A stretch of DNA of 64,000 bases from Marsupella aquatica. Taxonomy: Eukaryota > Marchantiophyta. Position 1 is the first letter of the stretch. Every line of letters begins with the position of its first letter. Under the pieces are notes generated by a model that was not told the origin of the DNA, searched no databases, and saw only the letters and a list, made by a program, of their open reading frames with translations. Both the position numbers and the translations under genes were made by a program. The stretch covers positions 7,006,001-7,070,000 of the forward strand of contig OZ316899.1 in the NCBI GenBank assembly GCA_973895155.1, read 5' to 3'. Below are positions 10,685 to 20,829 of this stretch, one piece after another.

Positions 10685-13600
10685 CTATGTCCTCAAAGAA
10701 ACTATGGACCTAGAGAGCCCTGAAAGATTTTCCAAACCTATTCTCCTTTCCCTATCCACCGCAAAGATATATCTTCCAAGTTGCTGAGGGGGCAGACCAA
10801 ACAATGCATACAAATCTTTCACCAAGATTTGAGATGCCATCCTAACCCCCTCATAAAACTTGCAAGCAATGAATACATGATATTCATTCTCAATACTAGA
10901 GCTATCACATAGTTGACAAACCCTCTTTTTCCTGTCAATATCCTTCCATCTCCCTTGTTCTACTTCAAGGTGGTGTGAGCTTAGTCTATACTGAGCAATA
11001 AGTTGTCTAAGTTGTACTGAGATAGTGCTAGATAAGTATTCTTGTTCTCGATATTTCTTCATGGGGTTCACATCTCTCATGTAGTATTGCTGCCGTGGGC
11101 TAGGTTCATGCCAAAGTTTGTGCAAAGCCTTTTGCTCAAGTTTTGCTCTTAGCTTGGTTGGGTGTGTTGGCCATTCATGTTCAGGAAAATCCCAAGCATG
11201 GGCCCACCTGCACACATCTGCATACCACCCTTTAGCTGAAGATGAGCGCAAGGCATGAAAAGGAAATCTGTTTTCCTCCAACTCTCTTACACGCATGATG
11301 TATTTGAGTGTGTGGAAGAGTGCCTCCACCTCCAAAGGAAACAAGCCTGCCTCTGCAAGTGTAAGTGCATATGGGGTTTGTGACTTGATCCCAAGCTCCA
11401 TCTCAAGAAATAGCTTTTGCAGCCCCTCAATCTGTTGCCACCCAGATTTAGACACACCTGCTCCCCAAATTGGTGCTCCATAAAGAATGACTGGTTTCAC
11501 CAAAGCTCCAAAGAGATGTTTCCTTAACCTCCAAGTGTGTAGACCAGCTCTTTTGCATTTGTTCATGAATGCATAAAAAGCTCTGTACCCATTGGCAGCC
11601 CTAGATTTTACACATGAGGCCCAACTCAAGTTTTGAGAGAACTCCACCCCAAGGTATTTGTAGATCCTCACAAATTCCACCAGATTCCCTTGGAAGTAGA
11701 GCTCTGGATTTTGTCGTGTGCCAATGCCCAAACACTTGGTCTTCTTGAGGTTGACTACCATCCCTGTTGCTTGACAAAACTCCTCCAAGGCATTGAGATG
11801 TCTTTGCAAAGCTTCTTGAGCATGAGCAAGTAGGACCACATCATCTGCAAATATAAGAAGTTGGAGGACAAACCTACCCAATTGAGTGCCAACTCCACCA
11901 TGCTCCTCCAAAATGTTGTGTAGCTGATCAATGAAGATGCCAAAGAGAGTTGGTGAGAGAGGACAACCTTGGATCACCCCAAGAGTGCTCCAGATTTCTT
12001 CGGAGGTTTCCTTTGAAAGTTTGATGCGCACTTCTTGGTACAATTTAGAAACAGCCAACCTGAGCTCTTCAGGCACTTCCAACTCCACCATCCTATCCCA
12101 AAGCTTGGATCGGGAAACTTTGTCAAAGGCCTTGGAGAAGTCCACAAACAAGCAAAATAATGGTTTATGTGGAGATTTGGCCTTTTCACACAACACCCTC
12201 AAGCAGAGAATGTGATCCATAGTGCTGAATTCTCTCCTACAACCTGCTTGTGAAGGTGCCCTTTTCATCTCACTCTCCAACCAAGAGCTTAATCTGGCTT
12301 CAAGTAGTCCTCCCAAAACTTTAGCAAAAGTATTGCCTACCATGATGGTTCTGTAGTTGTGCACATCGTCCTTGTTGCCTGCCTTGAAGATAGGCACCAC
12401 TCTTCTGGTCATCCAAGCTTTAGGTAAACCTAAAGCCATTGCTTGATTCAGCTCATGCACCAAGTTTGTTAGTAAAGAGGGTCCTCCCCACAAAAGAAGC
12501 TCCAAGTTCAGGCCCAACAGATCTTTAGCTTTCCCATGTTGCATGTGGGAAAGATGCACCTTCACCTCCCTCTCTGTAAACTGAATGGTGTCCCCAAGGG
12601 GCAAAGGCATGCCACTAGCATCTGGAAAGAAATACAAGGATGTGACATAGGTTACCAGGTCCTGGTGATCCAAGGGGGGAGTAGTCTTGCCTGATTGCAT
12701 TCTCTCCCAAAAACGTTTTGGATGTTTGATGAACTCCTCACATAGTGATTGTTGATGACTCTTCAAGAAGCACCTCTTCTTGTGTTTGATGAAGTTCTTG
12801 TACATAGTGAATGCCAAAAGTCTCTTTTCCCCTGAATGTGATCTTGCTTGCATCCTTGCTCTAGCACAATCCTCGTCAAACCAAGCCTTCATGTTTTGCT
12901 TTCTAGGGGGTTTGGTGGAGAAAGTAGAGGCTGCTGCTTGTGCTATGACTTCTGAGAGCTCAATCTGATCATCCAGGGTATGGAGAAGATGTTCAAAGTT
13001 GGCTTTGAAGATGACTTCTCTATCAGGGTCTAGAAACAGAGGTTTGGGTACTGGCTTTCTATGCACTTTGTTTGGGATTGTGGTCAGGTCAAGATGGAAC
13101 AACAAAGGCAAGTGTGAAGACTCTGGTTGTTGATCAAGTATTTGAAAGTCAACCACTCTAGTGGCAGAGGTAGGTGAGGCAAGAAGGTAATCAATGGTAC
13201 TACATCCTTGTTTAGATCTAAAAGTGTAACCAGATGATTGGGGAAATCTCTCAAGCCCATTCAATATTCTTAGATTACAAGAAGCTCCCAAATGCAAAAA
13301 GTGATGTGTCATGTCATTTGTTCTGGTGTCAAGAGCCTCTCTCACCCAAGGTATCTCTTCACTACATGATGACCAAGGTAAAGTTCCTAAGTCCTCACTT
13401 TCAGTAAATTGTTCATTAGATACCCTGGCATTAAAGTCCCCCACTATCCATGTCTCCCCTAGTGGTGATATATCATGAATGACTTGGATTAACCTATGAA
13501 ATGGATAATGTGCATCAGCAATTCCCATCTTATAGACATTCATATTAAGGGGAGCAAAGTAGGTGACAATCAGAAATGATGGAGTACCTCTGGTATGAAG

Positions 13601-13888
13601 TCTCACCACCATGAACTGCTTGCTGGGATCTTCATGCTCAATAGAGGTGATGTGTTGAAGTTGATTCTTGGTGTAGACAGCAATGCCTCCAAACCCTCTT
13701 CCCCGTGTGGTCTTCTTCTCATTGAAGATGGATTGTATGCAAGTAAAGCCTTTAATGCTAGGTAGAGCATTTCCCTCATATTCCCAAGTCTCCGTGAAAA
13801 GCAAGATGTCAAAATTCTCAAACAAAGGTTCCCCTCCAATTGCTGTTTCTATGGAAAGTCCTGAAACATTCCATGCCATGACTCTCAA
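10685..13888 (-). CDS. LINE-1 ORF2: endonuclease-reverse transcriptase
   Basis: Intact frame of 1,067 codons. It starts at the ATG giving 'MRVMAWNVSGL', the typical first strand of the APE-type endonuclease that nicks the target. Endonuclease landmarks: 'ETWEYEG' near residue 33, 'GDFNARVSN' near 150, 'STIDYLLASP' and 'SSHLPLLF' further on. RT landmarks: 'FVDFSKAFDKV' near 582, 'GCPLSPTLFGIF', and the catalytic 'FADDVVLL' near 683, with both Asp present. The C-terminus carries a CX2CX9HX4C knuckle ('CQLCDSSSIENEYHVFIAC'). It catalyses target-primed reverse transcription. It begins 13 bases after ORF1 ends. No disabling change was seen, so the product could be active. Clade unresolved. Confidence 0.93.
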   Translation of the reverse strand: MRVMAWNVSGLSIETAIGGEPLFENFDILLFTETWEYEGNALPSIKGFTCIQSIFNEKKTTRGRGFGGIAVYTKNQLQHITSIEHEDPSKQFMVVRLHTRGTPSFLIVTYFAPLNMNVYKMGIADAHYPFHRLIQVIHDISPLGETWIVGDFNARVSNEQFTESEDLGTLPWSSCSEEIPWVREALDTRTNDMTHHFLHLGASCNLRILNGLERFPQSSGYTFRSKQGCSTIDYLLASPTSATRVVDFQILDQQPESSHLPLLFHLDLTTIPNKVHRKPVPKPLFLDPDREVIFKANFEHLLHTLDDQIELSEVIAQAAASTFSTKPPRKQNMKAWFDEDCARARMQARSHSGEKRLLAFTMYKNFIKHKKRCFLKSHQQSLCEEFIKHPKRFWERMQSGKTTPPLDHQDLVTYVTSLYFFPDASGMPLPLGDTIQFTEREVKVHLSHMQHGKAKDLLGLNLELLLWGGPSLLTNLVHELNQAMALGLPKAWMTRRVVPIFKAGNKDDVHNYRTIMVGNTFAKVLGGLLEARLSSWLESEMKRAPSQAGCRREFSTMDHILCLRVLCEKAKSPHKPLFCLFVDFSKAFDKVSRSKLWDRMVELEVPEELRLAVSKLYQEVRIKLSKETSEEIWSTLGVIQGCPLSPTLFGIFIDQLHNILEEHGGVGTQLGRFVLQLLIFADDVVLLAHAQEALQRHLNALEEFCQATGMVVNLKKTKCLGIGTRQNPELYFQGNLVEFVRIYKYLGVEFSQNLSWASCVKSRAANGYRAFYAFMNKCKRAGLHTWRLRKHLFGALVKPVILYGAPIWGAGVSKSGWQQIEGLQKLFLEMELGIKSQTPYALTLAEAGLFPLEVEALFHTLKYIMRVRELEENRFPFHALRSSSAKGWYADVCRWAHAWDFPEHEWPTHPTKLRAKLEQKALHKLWHEPSPRQQYYMRDVNPMKKYREQEYLSSTISVQLRQLIAQYRLSSHHLEVEQGRWKDIDRKKRVCQLCDSSSIENEYHVFIACKFYEGVRMASQILVKDLYALFGLPPQQLGRYIFAVDRERRIGLENLSGLSRSIVSLRT

Positions 13889-13900
13889 GGTCCCGATCCA

Positions 13901-14674
13901 TCATTTAGAAACAACTCTCTTCTTATTGGTAACAACAGCTTGTCCATTGCGCAAGTAGGCTACCAATCCTTGGTCTTTGGCTACCCTCACCTTCTCAAGC
14001 TCAATTTTCCTTGCTTGGACTTGTGTGGGAGTCAGATCATCATCCAACCAAATCCTTAGCCCTTTAAGCATGCTCCTGTTAGCCATCACTCTAGCTTTCT
14101 CGGATTCAGCTGCAAACTTCACCAAGATTGGACGTGGAAGGTCCCCCTTCTTTTGCCCAATCCTATATGCTTGCAAAATGATAGGGTCATGCACTTTCAT
14201 CTGAGATTGGAAGAATGAAATTGCTACCTTCTTGGTGTCTTCCTTCTCCTCCTCAACAAGGCCTGATATTTTGCAGTTGCTGACTCTTGCATGCTGGTTC
14301 TTGTGTTCTTCCTCTAGTGCTCTCCTCTCCTCCTCCTTGGCTTGGACAAATTCCATATGTGATTGTTTTGCAGTCTGTGCAAAGGTTTTGAGCTTCTCCT
14401 CAATCTCCCCTACAGCCTCATGTATCACTGATTTCTCTGGGCACATACTCTTCTCCATGTCTCCAAAACACGATGCAAGCAATGAGAGTTGCTTACCATT
14501 CTCCTGAGTTTGAGATCGAAGATCACTAATCAACCTCTTTTGCTTGACATTCTCATTCTTTAGCTCCGTCACCTCCTTGCTGAGTGTGGTAATCTCAATT
14601 GCGGAGTTTTCAGCCACAACTAAGATTTTCTCAAGCAAAGCCTTGAGATGGGCAATCTCCTCCGTTGCCATCAC
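13901..14674 (-). CDS. LINE-1 ORF1: coiled-coil RNA-binding-type protein
   Basis: Intact frame of 257 codons starting 'MMATEEIAHLKALL'. Residues about 5-65 form a heptad coiled coil, and further charged helices follow to about 130. The C-terminal half ('ARVSNCKISGLVEE', 'LPRPILVKFAAESEKARVM', 'IWLDDDLTPTQVQAR') resembles the RRM plus C-terminal domain layout of L1 ORF1p-like proteins, which coat LINE RNA as trimers. The next frame downstream is ORF2. Family assignment is from architecture only. Confidence 0.8.
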   Translation of the reverse strand: MMATEEIAHLKALLEKILVVAENSAIEITTLSKEVTELKNENVKQKRLISDLRSQTQENGKQLSLLASCFGDMEKSMCPEKSVIHEAVGEIEEKLKTFAQTAKQSHMEFVQAKEEERRALEEEHKNQHARVSNCKISGLVEEEKEDTKKVAISFFQSQMKVHDPIILQAYRIGQKKGDLPRPILVKFAAESEKARVMANRSMLKGLRIWLDDDLTPTQVQARKIELEKVRVAKDQGLVAYLRNGQAVVTNKKRVVSK

Positions 14675-15069
14675 AAAGCTGAAACTGTTGTTAGAATGTA
14701 CTCTTAGACGACAAATAGAAATTGGGAGCAGTAGAGGATGTCAATTGCAGCTCTACCTTTGCCAGTGATACACTCTCGCTGTTTGCAACACTCTGCCAAA
14801 ATCTGAGCTCAAACCGCAGCCGATTGCCCTTCCAACTCGAAGTGAAATTTCACCCCAAGCTCAGAATCCCGAAACTGGACACGTAGCAGATCGTGCATGC
14901 TTAGGGTGATCTCATCCTTCAGTGCCTGCTCCTTCCTCTGGGCCTTGGTCATGGCCTTGTTGCAGGCCATTATGTGAGTTGCCTCTAATCCATGATAACC
15001 CAGGATGATGATATAGACATTATCATCTGGGATCATGTTGATGATAATGTTGGATCATATAGACATTAT

Positions 15070-15640
15070 GCGCAATGGGATCCGGGTTGGGGGCCAAATG
15101 TTTAGGGACCAAAGTTGGTCTGGGGGTGGCAGGTCTCCAAAAGCATATATGAGGGGAGTGGTGTCTCCCTGGGGGCTAAGGCCGAGCCGAAGTCATGAGC
15201 CGTGGCGGTCGCGACACTAAGGGAAACCGCCAAACGGAAATGACGATATCTCCCCAATGGGAAGTCCGTTGGAGGACTTCTTGGGTGCATTGGAAAGCTC
15301 TTGAGGACCGTCTGTTGCCAATGGCATCAACTCCATTGGCCTTGGGCCCAAGAGGAGCTCACTCCCAAGCCCTCAAAACTCAAAGTCCATCCTAAGGTCC
15401 GGACGGCCATCCTTGAGTCCGGCCCATTTCCCCTTGACCCGACCAGCCATAGGCTAGTCCAAGTCCTTAGTGTGTGCCCCCAGCTTGGCTCCTTGCCTCG
15501 CTAGTGCCATGTCTCATTGCCCACAAGTCTCCATGCTATGTCCTCCCCGGATGGCCTATCCGGGCCTGGACCATAAGGGAGCTCGGCGTCGGAGTCAGCG
15601 ACGCCGGAGCTAAGTGTTAAGGCAGTCAAGTTCCGTGACT
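15070..15640. mobile_element. Rearranged chromovirus LTR with inverted 5' part
   Basis: 15070 to about 15305 matches the chromovirus LTR in plus orientation (compare 39080-39310). From about 15306 to 15640 the sequence is the reverse complement of the LTR's own first 330 bp (compare 38563-38893), ending with the inverted LTR start 'CCGTGACT'. An inversion or break-and-rejoin inside one LTR explains this. The short stretch 14988-15065 before it shares ATCCATGATAACCC with 2888-2901 and contains the inverted pair ACATTATCAT / ATGATAATGT. Confidence 0.8.
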
Positions 15641-15959
15641 TCCTCTGAGTAGAAGAGAGGGAAGGGTGTGAGTGCAAAAGTAGTCAAGGGGACTACCTCT
15701 CTAGAAGTGGAGAGCTTAAACTACTTATGTATATAGCGTCTAGAGGAAGGACGTGGAAGAAAGTGGATCTAGTCCACGCGACACTACCCCCTCCTCCTCT
15801 CGTGCCAAATCCTCTACGTCATTTTCCAAAAGTAGGAATGTATTATGGTAGGTTGTCGTCTTCTCAAGCAATTGCATCTCTAGTCGTGCCATCATCTCTC
15901 TTAGTTGCTTGCTTGAGCCTCTCAATATCTCCTATTCTTTCCTCCACCTCTGTCTGCCC

Positions 15960-16745
15960 CTCTTTCCTATGGAGCATATCCAAGGTGAGTTAAGAGAAAA
16001 ATACATTTATTTGTTGAAACAATGCAAAGACCTTAAAGGCATACATCCATGGCTTGGGGAGCATCGAATTGGGGAGCATCGAATTGACCTTAATGAGGGT
16101 GTGATACCAATAAGGCAATGGAAATACCGTCTTAACCCAAAATATTCTTTAATGGTGAAGACAAAATTAGACAAGTTGTTGGAGGCAGGATTCATTTATC
16201 CTGTGCTTAGCAGTGAATGGGTGTCTCCTATAGTAATTGTGTCTAAGAAGGTTGGCCCTGATGGAAAACCTAAAATCAGAGTTTGTCAAGATTTTAGAAA
16301 GCTTAATGTTGCAACTTAAAAGGACCATTATCCTTTACCATTTATTGACTTAGTCCTTGACATAGTTGCACAACATGAGCTCTATAGTTTTCTTGATGGT
16401 TATTCAGGATACAATCAAGTTTCCATATGGAAAGAGGATCAAGATAAGACCACCTTCACTACCGATTGGGGAACTGTTGCCTTCAATGTAATGCCGTTTG
16501 GATTATGCAATGCACTAGGAACATTTCAGCGAATAATGATGGTGATCTTTCAAGAATATTTGCAACATTCCTTGAGATTTTCATAGATGATTTTTGTGTC
16601 TATAGCTCCATGACACAACATCTCAGTTGCTTAAAGAAGACTTTTGAGAAATGTAGAGAAGCACAACTCTCCCTACATCTGGAAAATGTTATATAGGGAT
16701 GAGAGAAGGAATTCTTTCGGGTCATGTTATATCTCAGAGAGATAT
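15960..16745 (+). pseudogene. Gypsy-4 reverse transcriptase
   Basis: Reads 'RLNPKYSLMVKTKLDKLLEAG', 'WVSPIVIVSKKVGPDGKPKI', then a stop (taa at 16318), 'HELYSFLDGYSGYNQ' and 'MPFGLCNA'. The catalytic box near 16580 is F-I-D-D, intact in contrast to the Gypsy-1 and chromovirus B copies. Frame changes near 16560 and 16696 and several stops disable it. The RT breaks at 16746 where LINE-3 is inserted and continues at 17585. Confidence 0.85.
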
Positions 16746-16746
16746 T

Positions 16747-17571
16747 TTTATTTTTATTTTTATTTAAATTTTGATTTTATTCCGCGTGAACCCCACGGAT
16801 GGGGGGAACCAGCAGGCCAAACGGCAGCAGAAGCCACAAAGGGCAAAAGAGTGATAGGACACATAAGAGTCCAAGAAAGTCAAGGACATCAGATCCCACA
16901 GATGTTGAAAACTAGTAAGAATCAAGTTTTCACTGGCACTCAGACAGTTGTATCTAATCAACTCAAGAGTAAAGCAGAATCAAAATAGTGCCAGTGCAAG
17001 GGGATGGATGTCTTGTCAGGAGTATGGTCCTAAGGCTCATCAGTCAACCAAGCCTGCAAGGGTAAAAAAGGGGGGGTTGTCAAGCAGCACGGAATGCCGT
17101 AATAAGATCAAGGGCAGGTATAAGAGCGAAAATTCCTAATCCTAAAGATATAAAGTAGGCCTATGATCAAGGACACAAAGGCAGCTAAGTAAACCATTAA
17201 CTAAGAGCTTCTGTGGCCTAAAAAGGATCAAAGTGCCGGGTGTCCTCCTGCAGCACCGCCATCCAGGATGGATTCAATCCTCCTAACCCCACTCTTGAGA
17301 ATGCTGATGCGTTCTGTCTCTATCAGTCCCTTAGCACCTGAGAGGCGTCGATGTTTGCGGCTTAACAGAGAGGTAGACAGCACCGAAGTGGATGTGATAA
17401 CCGCATTCAAGTGGTCCAAAATCTCAGAGATCACCAGCAATTGATCAAAGATTCTGTGACGAGTTTTGTCAAAAGTTTGAGCATTACGGGCTAGCCAAAT
17501 GCACCACAGGATCTGGTAAACCGTGTAAATCCGAAGAGAGTGAATAGGCAGTTTTCCTGCAGCGGAAAAAA
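16747..17571 (-). mobile_element. LINE-3: 5'-truncated L1-like LINE
   Basis: Minus-strand insertion flanked by TCAGAGAGATATT (16734-16746) and TCAGAGTGACATT (17572-17584), a 13-bp target duplication with two mismatches. Its T-rich tail (ATTTTT units) is at the left. The 3' UTR (near 16780, 'attccgcgtgaa') matches LINE-4 near 45957. The only coding remnant is the ORF2 C-terminus at 17440-17228 ('SRKHRRLSGAKGL'), homologous to the LINE-4 C-terminus. Confidence 0.88.
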
Positions 17572-17584
17572 TCAGAGTGACATT

Positions 17585-18330
17585 AAAGTGGACAAAGATA
17601 AAGTTAAAGTTATTGTGAAATTACTACCACCCAAAGACTTAAAGGAACTTTGAGCCTTCTTAGGCCATGTTGGCTATTATAGACAATTTATTCATAAGTA
17701 TGCTGACATTGCGATGCCCCTCACCAAACTCCTCAAACATGATGTGGAGTATGTTTGGACCAATAAGAGAGAAGCTGTTTTCCAAGAGTTGAAATCAAGA
17801 CTCACCAAAACACCAATACTTCAACCACCAGATTGGACCAAGACCTTTCATGTTTTCATTGACATTTCAGCTTTTTGCATGGGAGCAAATTTAAGTCATA
17901 AGGATGAGCAAGCTCGAGATCACCCTATTTATTATGCAAGTAGACAACTAAGTGCTCCTGAGAAGAATTATTTGGTAACTGAAAGGGAAGCATTGGCTAT
18001 TATTTTTGCTTGTTTTTACTTGTAAAATTTTTGCCATTATCTCCTTGGTTACAAAGTTATTTTCCATACCAATCACAATTCTTTAAAATATTTAGTAAAC
18101 CAAGCAGATTTATCAGGATGGGTGGCGAGATGGGTCTTACTTCTGCAAGAATTTGATTATGAAGTCCATGTAAGACTTGGCAAACATCATGAAAATGCAG
18201 ATTTCCTTTCAAGACTATCTGGTAAGGAAAGCAAAGCTAATCTAGAAAACTCCTTTTCCAATGAAGAAATTTGGCATATAGAGGGTGAAATCTCCATCTA
18301 TTATGATATTGTGAATATGTTAACCCATTG
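17585..18330 (+). pseudogene. Gypsy-4 RT connection and RNase H
   Basis: Begins where the RT resumes after LINE-3 ('IKVDKDKVKVI', 'FLGHVGYYRQFIHKYADIA'). The open part 17714-18025 includes 'FHVFIDISAFCMGANL' and 'YYASRQLSAPEKNYLVTEREAL', then a stop at 18023. 18122-18331 continues with 'VARWVLLLQEFDYEV' and 'HENADFLSRL'. Where the usual HTDH is expected, 'FHTNHNSLKYL' is read, so one catalytic-region Asp is changed to Asn. Confidence 0.85.
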
Positions 18331-18359
18331 AGTAATGCTAGAACGTTTAAATGCAGAAG

Positions 18360-18689
18360 AGAAACTTGTAGTTTTACAAAAAGTTGGAACTTATACTTTA
18401 ATTAAAGGCACCCTCTTAAAGTTAACTCCTGACCAGAAGTTGAAGCGATGTCTTGAGCCTAAGGAGAGTATAACAGCCCTACATGTTGAAGATTCAGGGG
18501 CCATTATGCTGTGAATACCACAATTAAGAAAATTTGGGATGCTGGCTATTGGTGGCCAACTATGCATAGAGATACTCTCGGCTTCATTAAACAATGTGAT
18601 CCTTGTCAATGAATAGGGAAGCCAACGGCAACTTCCAGGTGGCCACTTGTACAATCTTACCTCTTTCACCTTTTGAAAAATGGGGTATT
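18360..18689 (+). pseudogene. Gypsy-4 integrase zinc module (remnant)
   Basis: Shifted frames read 'AGYWWPTMHRDTLGFIKQCDPCQ', the integrase HHCC region as in Gypsy-1, then a segment ending 'FEKWGI' at 18689, where the catalytic core begins. The Copia LTR starts at 18690. The core and its catalytic residues are missing between here and 20830. Confidence 0.7.
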
Positions 18690-18820
18690 TGTTCAACATC
18701 ACAATAATATAAACACTTTATTCATCTCCATCTATATACATAGTAGGTTGCTAAGGGAGTTGGTTGTGTAACCGCCTTGGTCCTAACCTTTGAGTAGACC
18801 TAACCTAAGGGGTTATAACA
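18690..18820 (-). repeat. Short Copia 3' LTR
   Basis: 131 bp bounded by TGTT and AACA, with the polypurine tract immediately on the pol side. Such a short LTR is at the small end for Copia elements. Confidence 0.7.
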
Positions 18821-19545
18821 CTCCCCCTTGGATGCATCATTTGTTGTGGTAAACATGCAGACATTGAAGGTCTAATGTTGATAGGAAAACTAAGTGTTTC
18901 CTATGTTTGGTGATTGTTGAAGTGATTGTCTAGTAGGGTGATATAAGTTAGGGTGTAACCTCATTAAAACCCCCTCCTTTCTTGTGGGGGAAAAAGAGTG
19001 TTACCACCCTGTCCTTATATGTCCTGGAATCAGCGTTTATAGAGTAATTGGGTGTTAATCATGTCTGGGTTAATGTTACAAGTCGTAGGTGGTCGGTAAT
19101 GTAAGGGGTGAGTTGGTAAAGTAAAGCAGGGGTGAAGAGGGATTAGGTTTCCCGCTGTGTTTGTGGGAAAATGTCGTGTGATGAGGGAAGTCATGGTGGG
19201 TCGATTGGTTTCGGTGGTGATGAAATGTCGATGAGTGCTCGTTCTTGTAGTCGAGTAGATCAGGTGCGATTGGTGTTTGTTGTCGACTTGGAGTTATCTG
19301 TCGTTGTGTTAATGCTGGTGGGAGGTCATCCTTTTCGATCGGCAGTTGGATGTTGTGGTCCAGTTCGGATCTTCCTGCTCGATGTTCGGCTGTTTGAAGT
19401 GTTTCTGCTCGAGCTGTGGTCACTTCGCCAAGTAAGTTTGTGCTCCCCCTGAAGTCGGACGAGATTGTTGTTGTCTCTGTCAGGGGACCTGTGGAAGTTC
19501 AACCAAAATCTTGTTTTCGCTCGTCTTAGTCGGAGGAGTTTTGCC

Positions 19546-20805
19546 TCATTCCCTGTCCTGTACAAGTTCGAAGAGGCTACGCATTCCAATCGATTTGATT
19601 GGTGCTGTGTGTGTAACTGGAGGTAGGGACTTGGTGAATAGGTCCGCGCTGTTCTCAGGGCCGGGGATCCATTTCACATCAATTGTATTTCCCAGTTGTT
19701 TCTGTGCAAAAAAGAACTTAGGAGCTATGTGCTTCGTCTTATCTCCTTTAATGAATCCGACTGATATTTGTTCTACGCATGGTCGATTATCTTCATAGAT
19801 TATCGTAGGCAAATTGAGTTTAGGCATACCTATGGTCTCTTGAATGTAATCAATGACGTTTCGTAACCAGATACATTCCCTGCTCGCTTCATAAAGGGCA
19901 ATCATCTCTGAGTGGTTTGAAGAGGTAGTAGTCAGAGTTTGTTTCGTGTTGCGCCAAGAGATTGATGTGGGTCCAATGCGGAAGATATATCCGGTCTGTG
20001 ATTTGGCATCTACTGGGTCAGACAGATAGCCCGCATCTGCATATCCTGTGAGTGTTAGGTCCATGGTGGTGGGATAAAATAATCCGAGGTCAATTGTCCC
20101 ACTCAGGTAGCGCAGTATTTGTTTGAGTCCGTTCCAGTGCCTAATCGTAGGCTACGAGCTATGGCGGGACAGCAAGTTGATAGCAAAAGCGATATCTGGG
20201 CGAGTCTGGGAAGCTAAGAAAAGTAGTGCCCCTATAATGGACAAGTATGGTTTGTCGGGGCCAAGAAGTGGCTCCTGTTCGGTTCTTTTCCGAAAGATGT
20301 CTTTCTCTTTATCCAGTGAACGTAGGTCCATTGGTGATTTCACTAATTTTACTGTATGCATATTTAATTGTTTCAGCATCCTGCAGGTATAAGTTGATTG
20401 GTGGAGGAATACTCCACTCATAAGGTGTTCGAACTACAGTCTGAGGCAGAATGCAGTTCTGCCTAGATCTCTGGTTTCAAATACCCTATTCAGCTGTTTA
20501 ATTGTGTCATGTTGGATCTTTTTTGTGCCAAATAAGTTTAGATCGTCCACGTAGATGGCAGGGGGTGATGTCTGATGTCTTGAAACCCATGGCCAACATC
20601 TCATGTTTGAAATGTTTATACCAGGTGCGTCCACTCTGCTTCAGGCCATACATGGATCGGAGGACCTGGACAGCGAAATGAGTTCTTGCATGAAGTGCTT
20701 TCTCGTTCAGTTTGGGCTTAGTAGAAGCTCGCCATCCTATTGCTTTTGCAGTGTTGTATAACACTGTTTTGTTTGTGTGGCCAAAAGGGCCTTCACTCAT
20801 AGTGT
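19546..20805 (-). pseudogene. Copia RT and RNase H
   Basis: RT parts in three frames: 'RSMYGLKQSGRTWYKHF' (about 20670), 'IYVDDLNLFG' with the intact YVDD box (about 20560), and 20421-20152 with 'PYLSIIGALLFLASQTRPDIAFA'. RNase H is 20064-19546, open for 172 codons, with 'GYADAGYLSDP', 'SGYIFRIG'-like and 'YEDNRPCVEQ' segments and a terminal 'HIAPKFFF', the Copia version of 'HIDxRYHF'. Several frame changes disable it. Confidence 0.88.
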
Positions 20806-20829
20806 TTGTGTCTGGATGCCCTAATTTAG

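Larger units (their letters stand above)
10549..14904 (-). mobile_element. LINE-1: full-length two-ORF LINE with GGTAAT tail
   Basis: Inserted in the giant LTR copy 1: the LTR sequence breaks after '...ttctttgat' (10548) and resumes with 'ctcatccttcag' near 14905, by comparison with 42050-42075. The 3' end on the minus strand is a (CATTAC)n microsatellite (four GGTAAT units at 10549-10573 on the plus strand) instead of poly(A). Both frames are open. Target duplication is not clear: the flanks share only GCAT-CTT-TGAT with changes. The element differs from the poly(A)-tailed L1-like LINEs elsewhere in the window and probably belongs to another clade, which I cannot name. Confidence 0.85.
8553..14990 (-). 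mobile_element. Giant LTR copy 1 (5' LTR of Gypsy-1), truncated
   Basis: Starts at 8553 with TGTGGTGC, the same end as solo LTRs C and F, next to the Gypsy-1 primer-binding site. 8553-10548 and 14905 to about 14990 align with C (about 40100-42145), separated by LINE-1. After about 14990 the homology stops abruptly, so the 5' two thirds of the LTR are missing. 8553 to about 9450 is non-coding, with a decayed version of the ATTCCG...CGGAAT dyad at about 8792. It ties the giant-LTR family to a Gypsy element with pol. Confidence 0.75.

Noticed and set aside
15035-15504. Small plus-strand frames over the rearranged LTR
   Set aside because: They fall in non-coding LTR sequence, are not conserved in position among LTR copies, and carry no motif.
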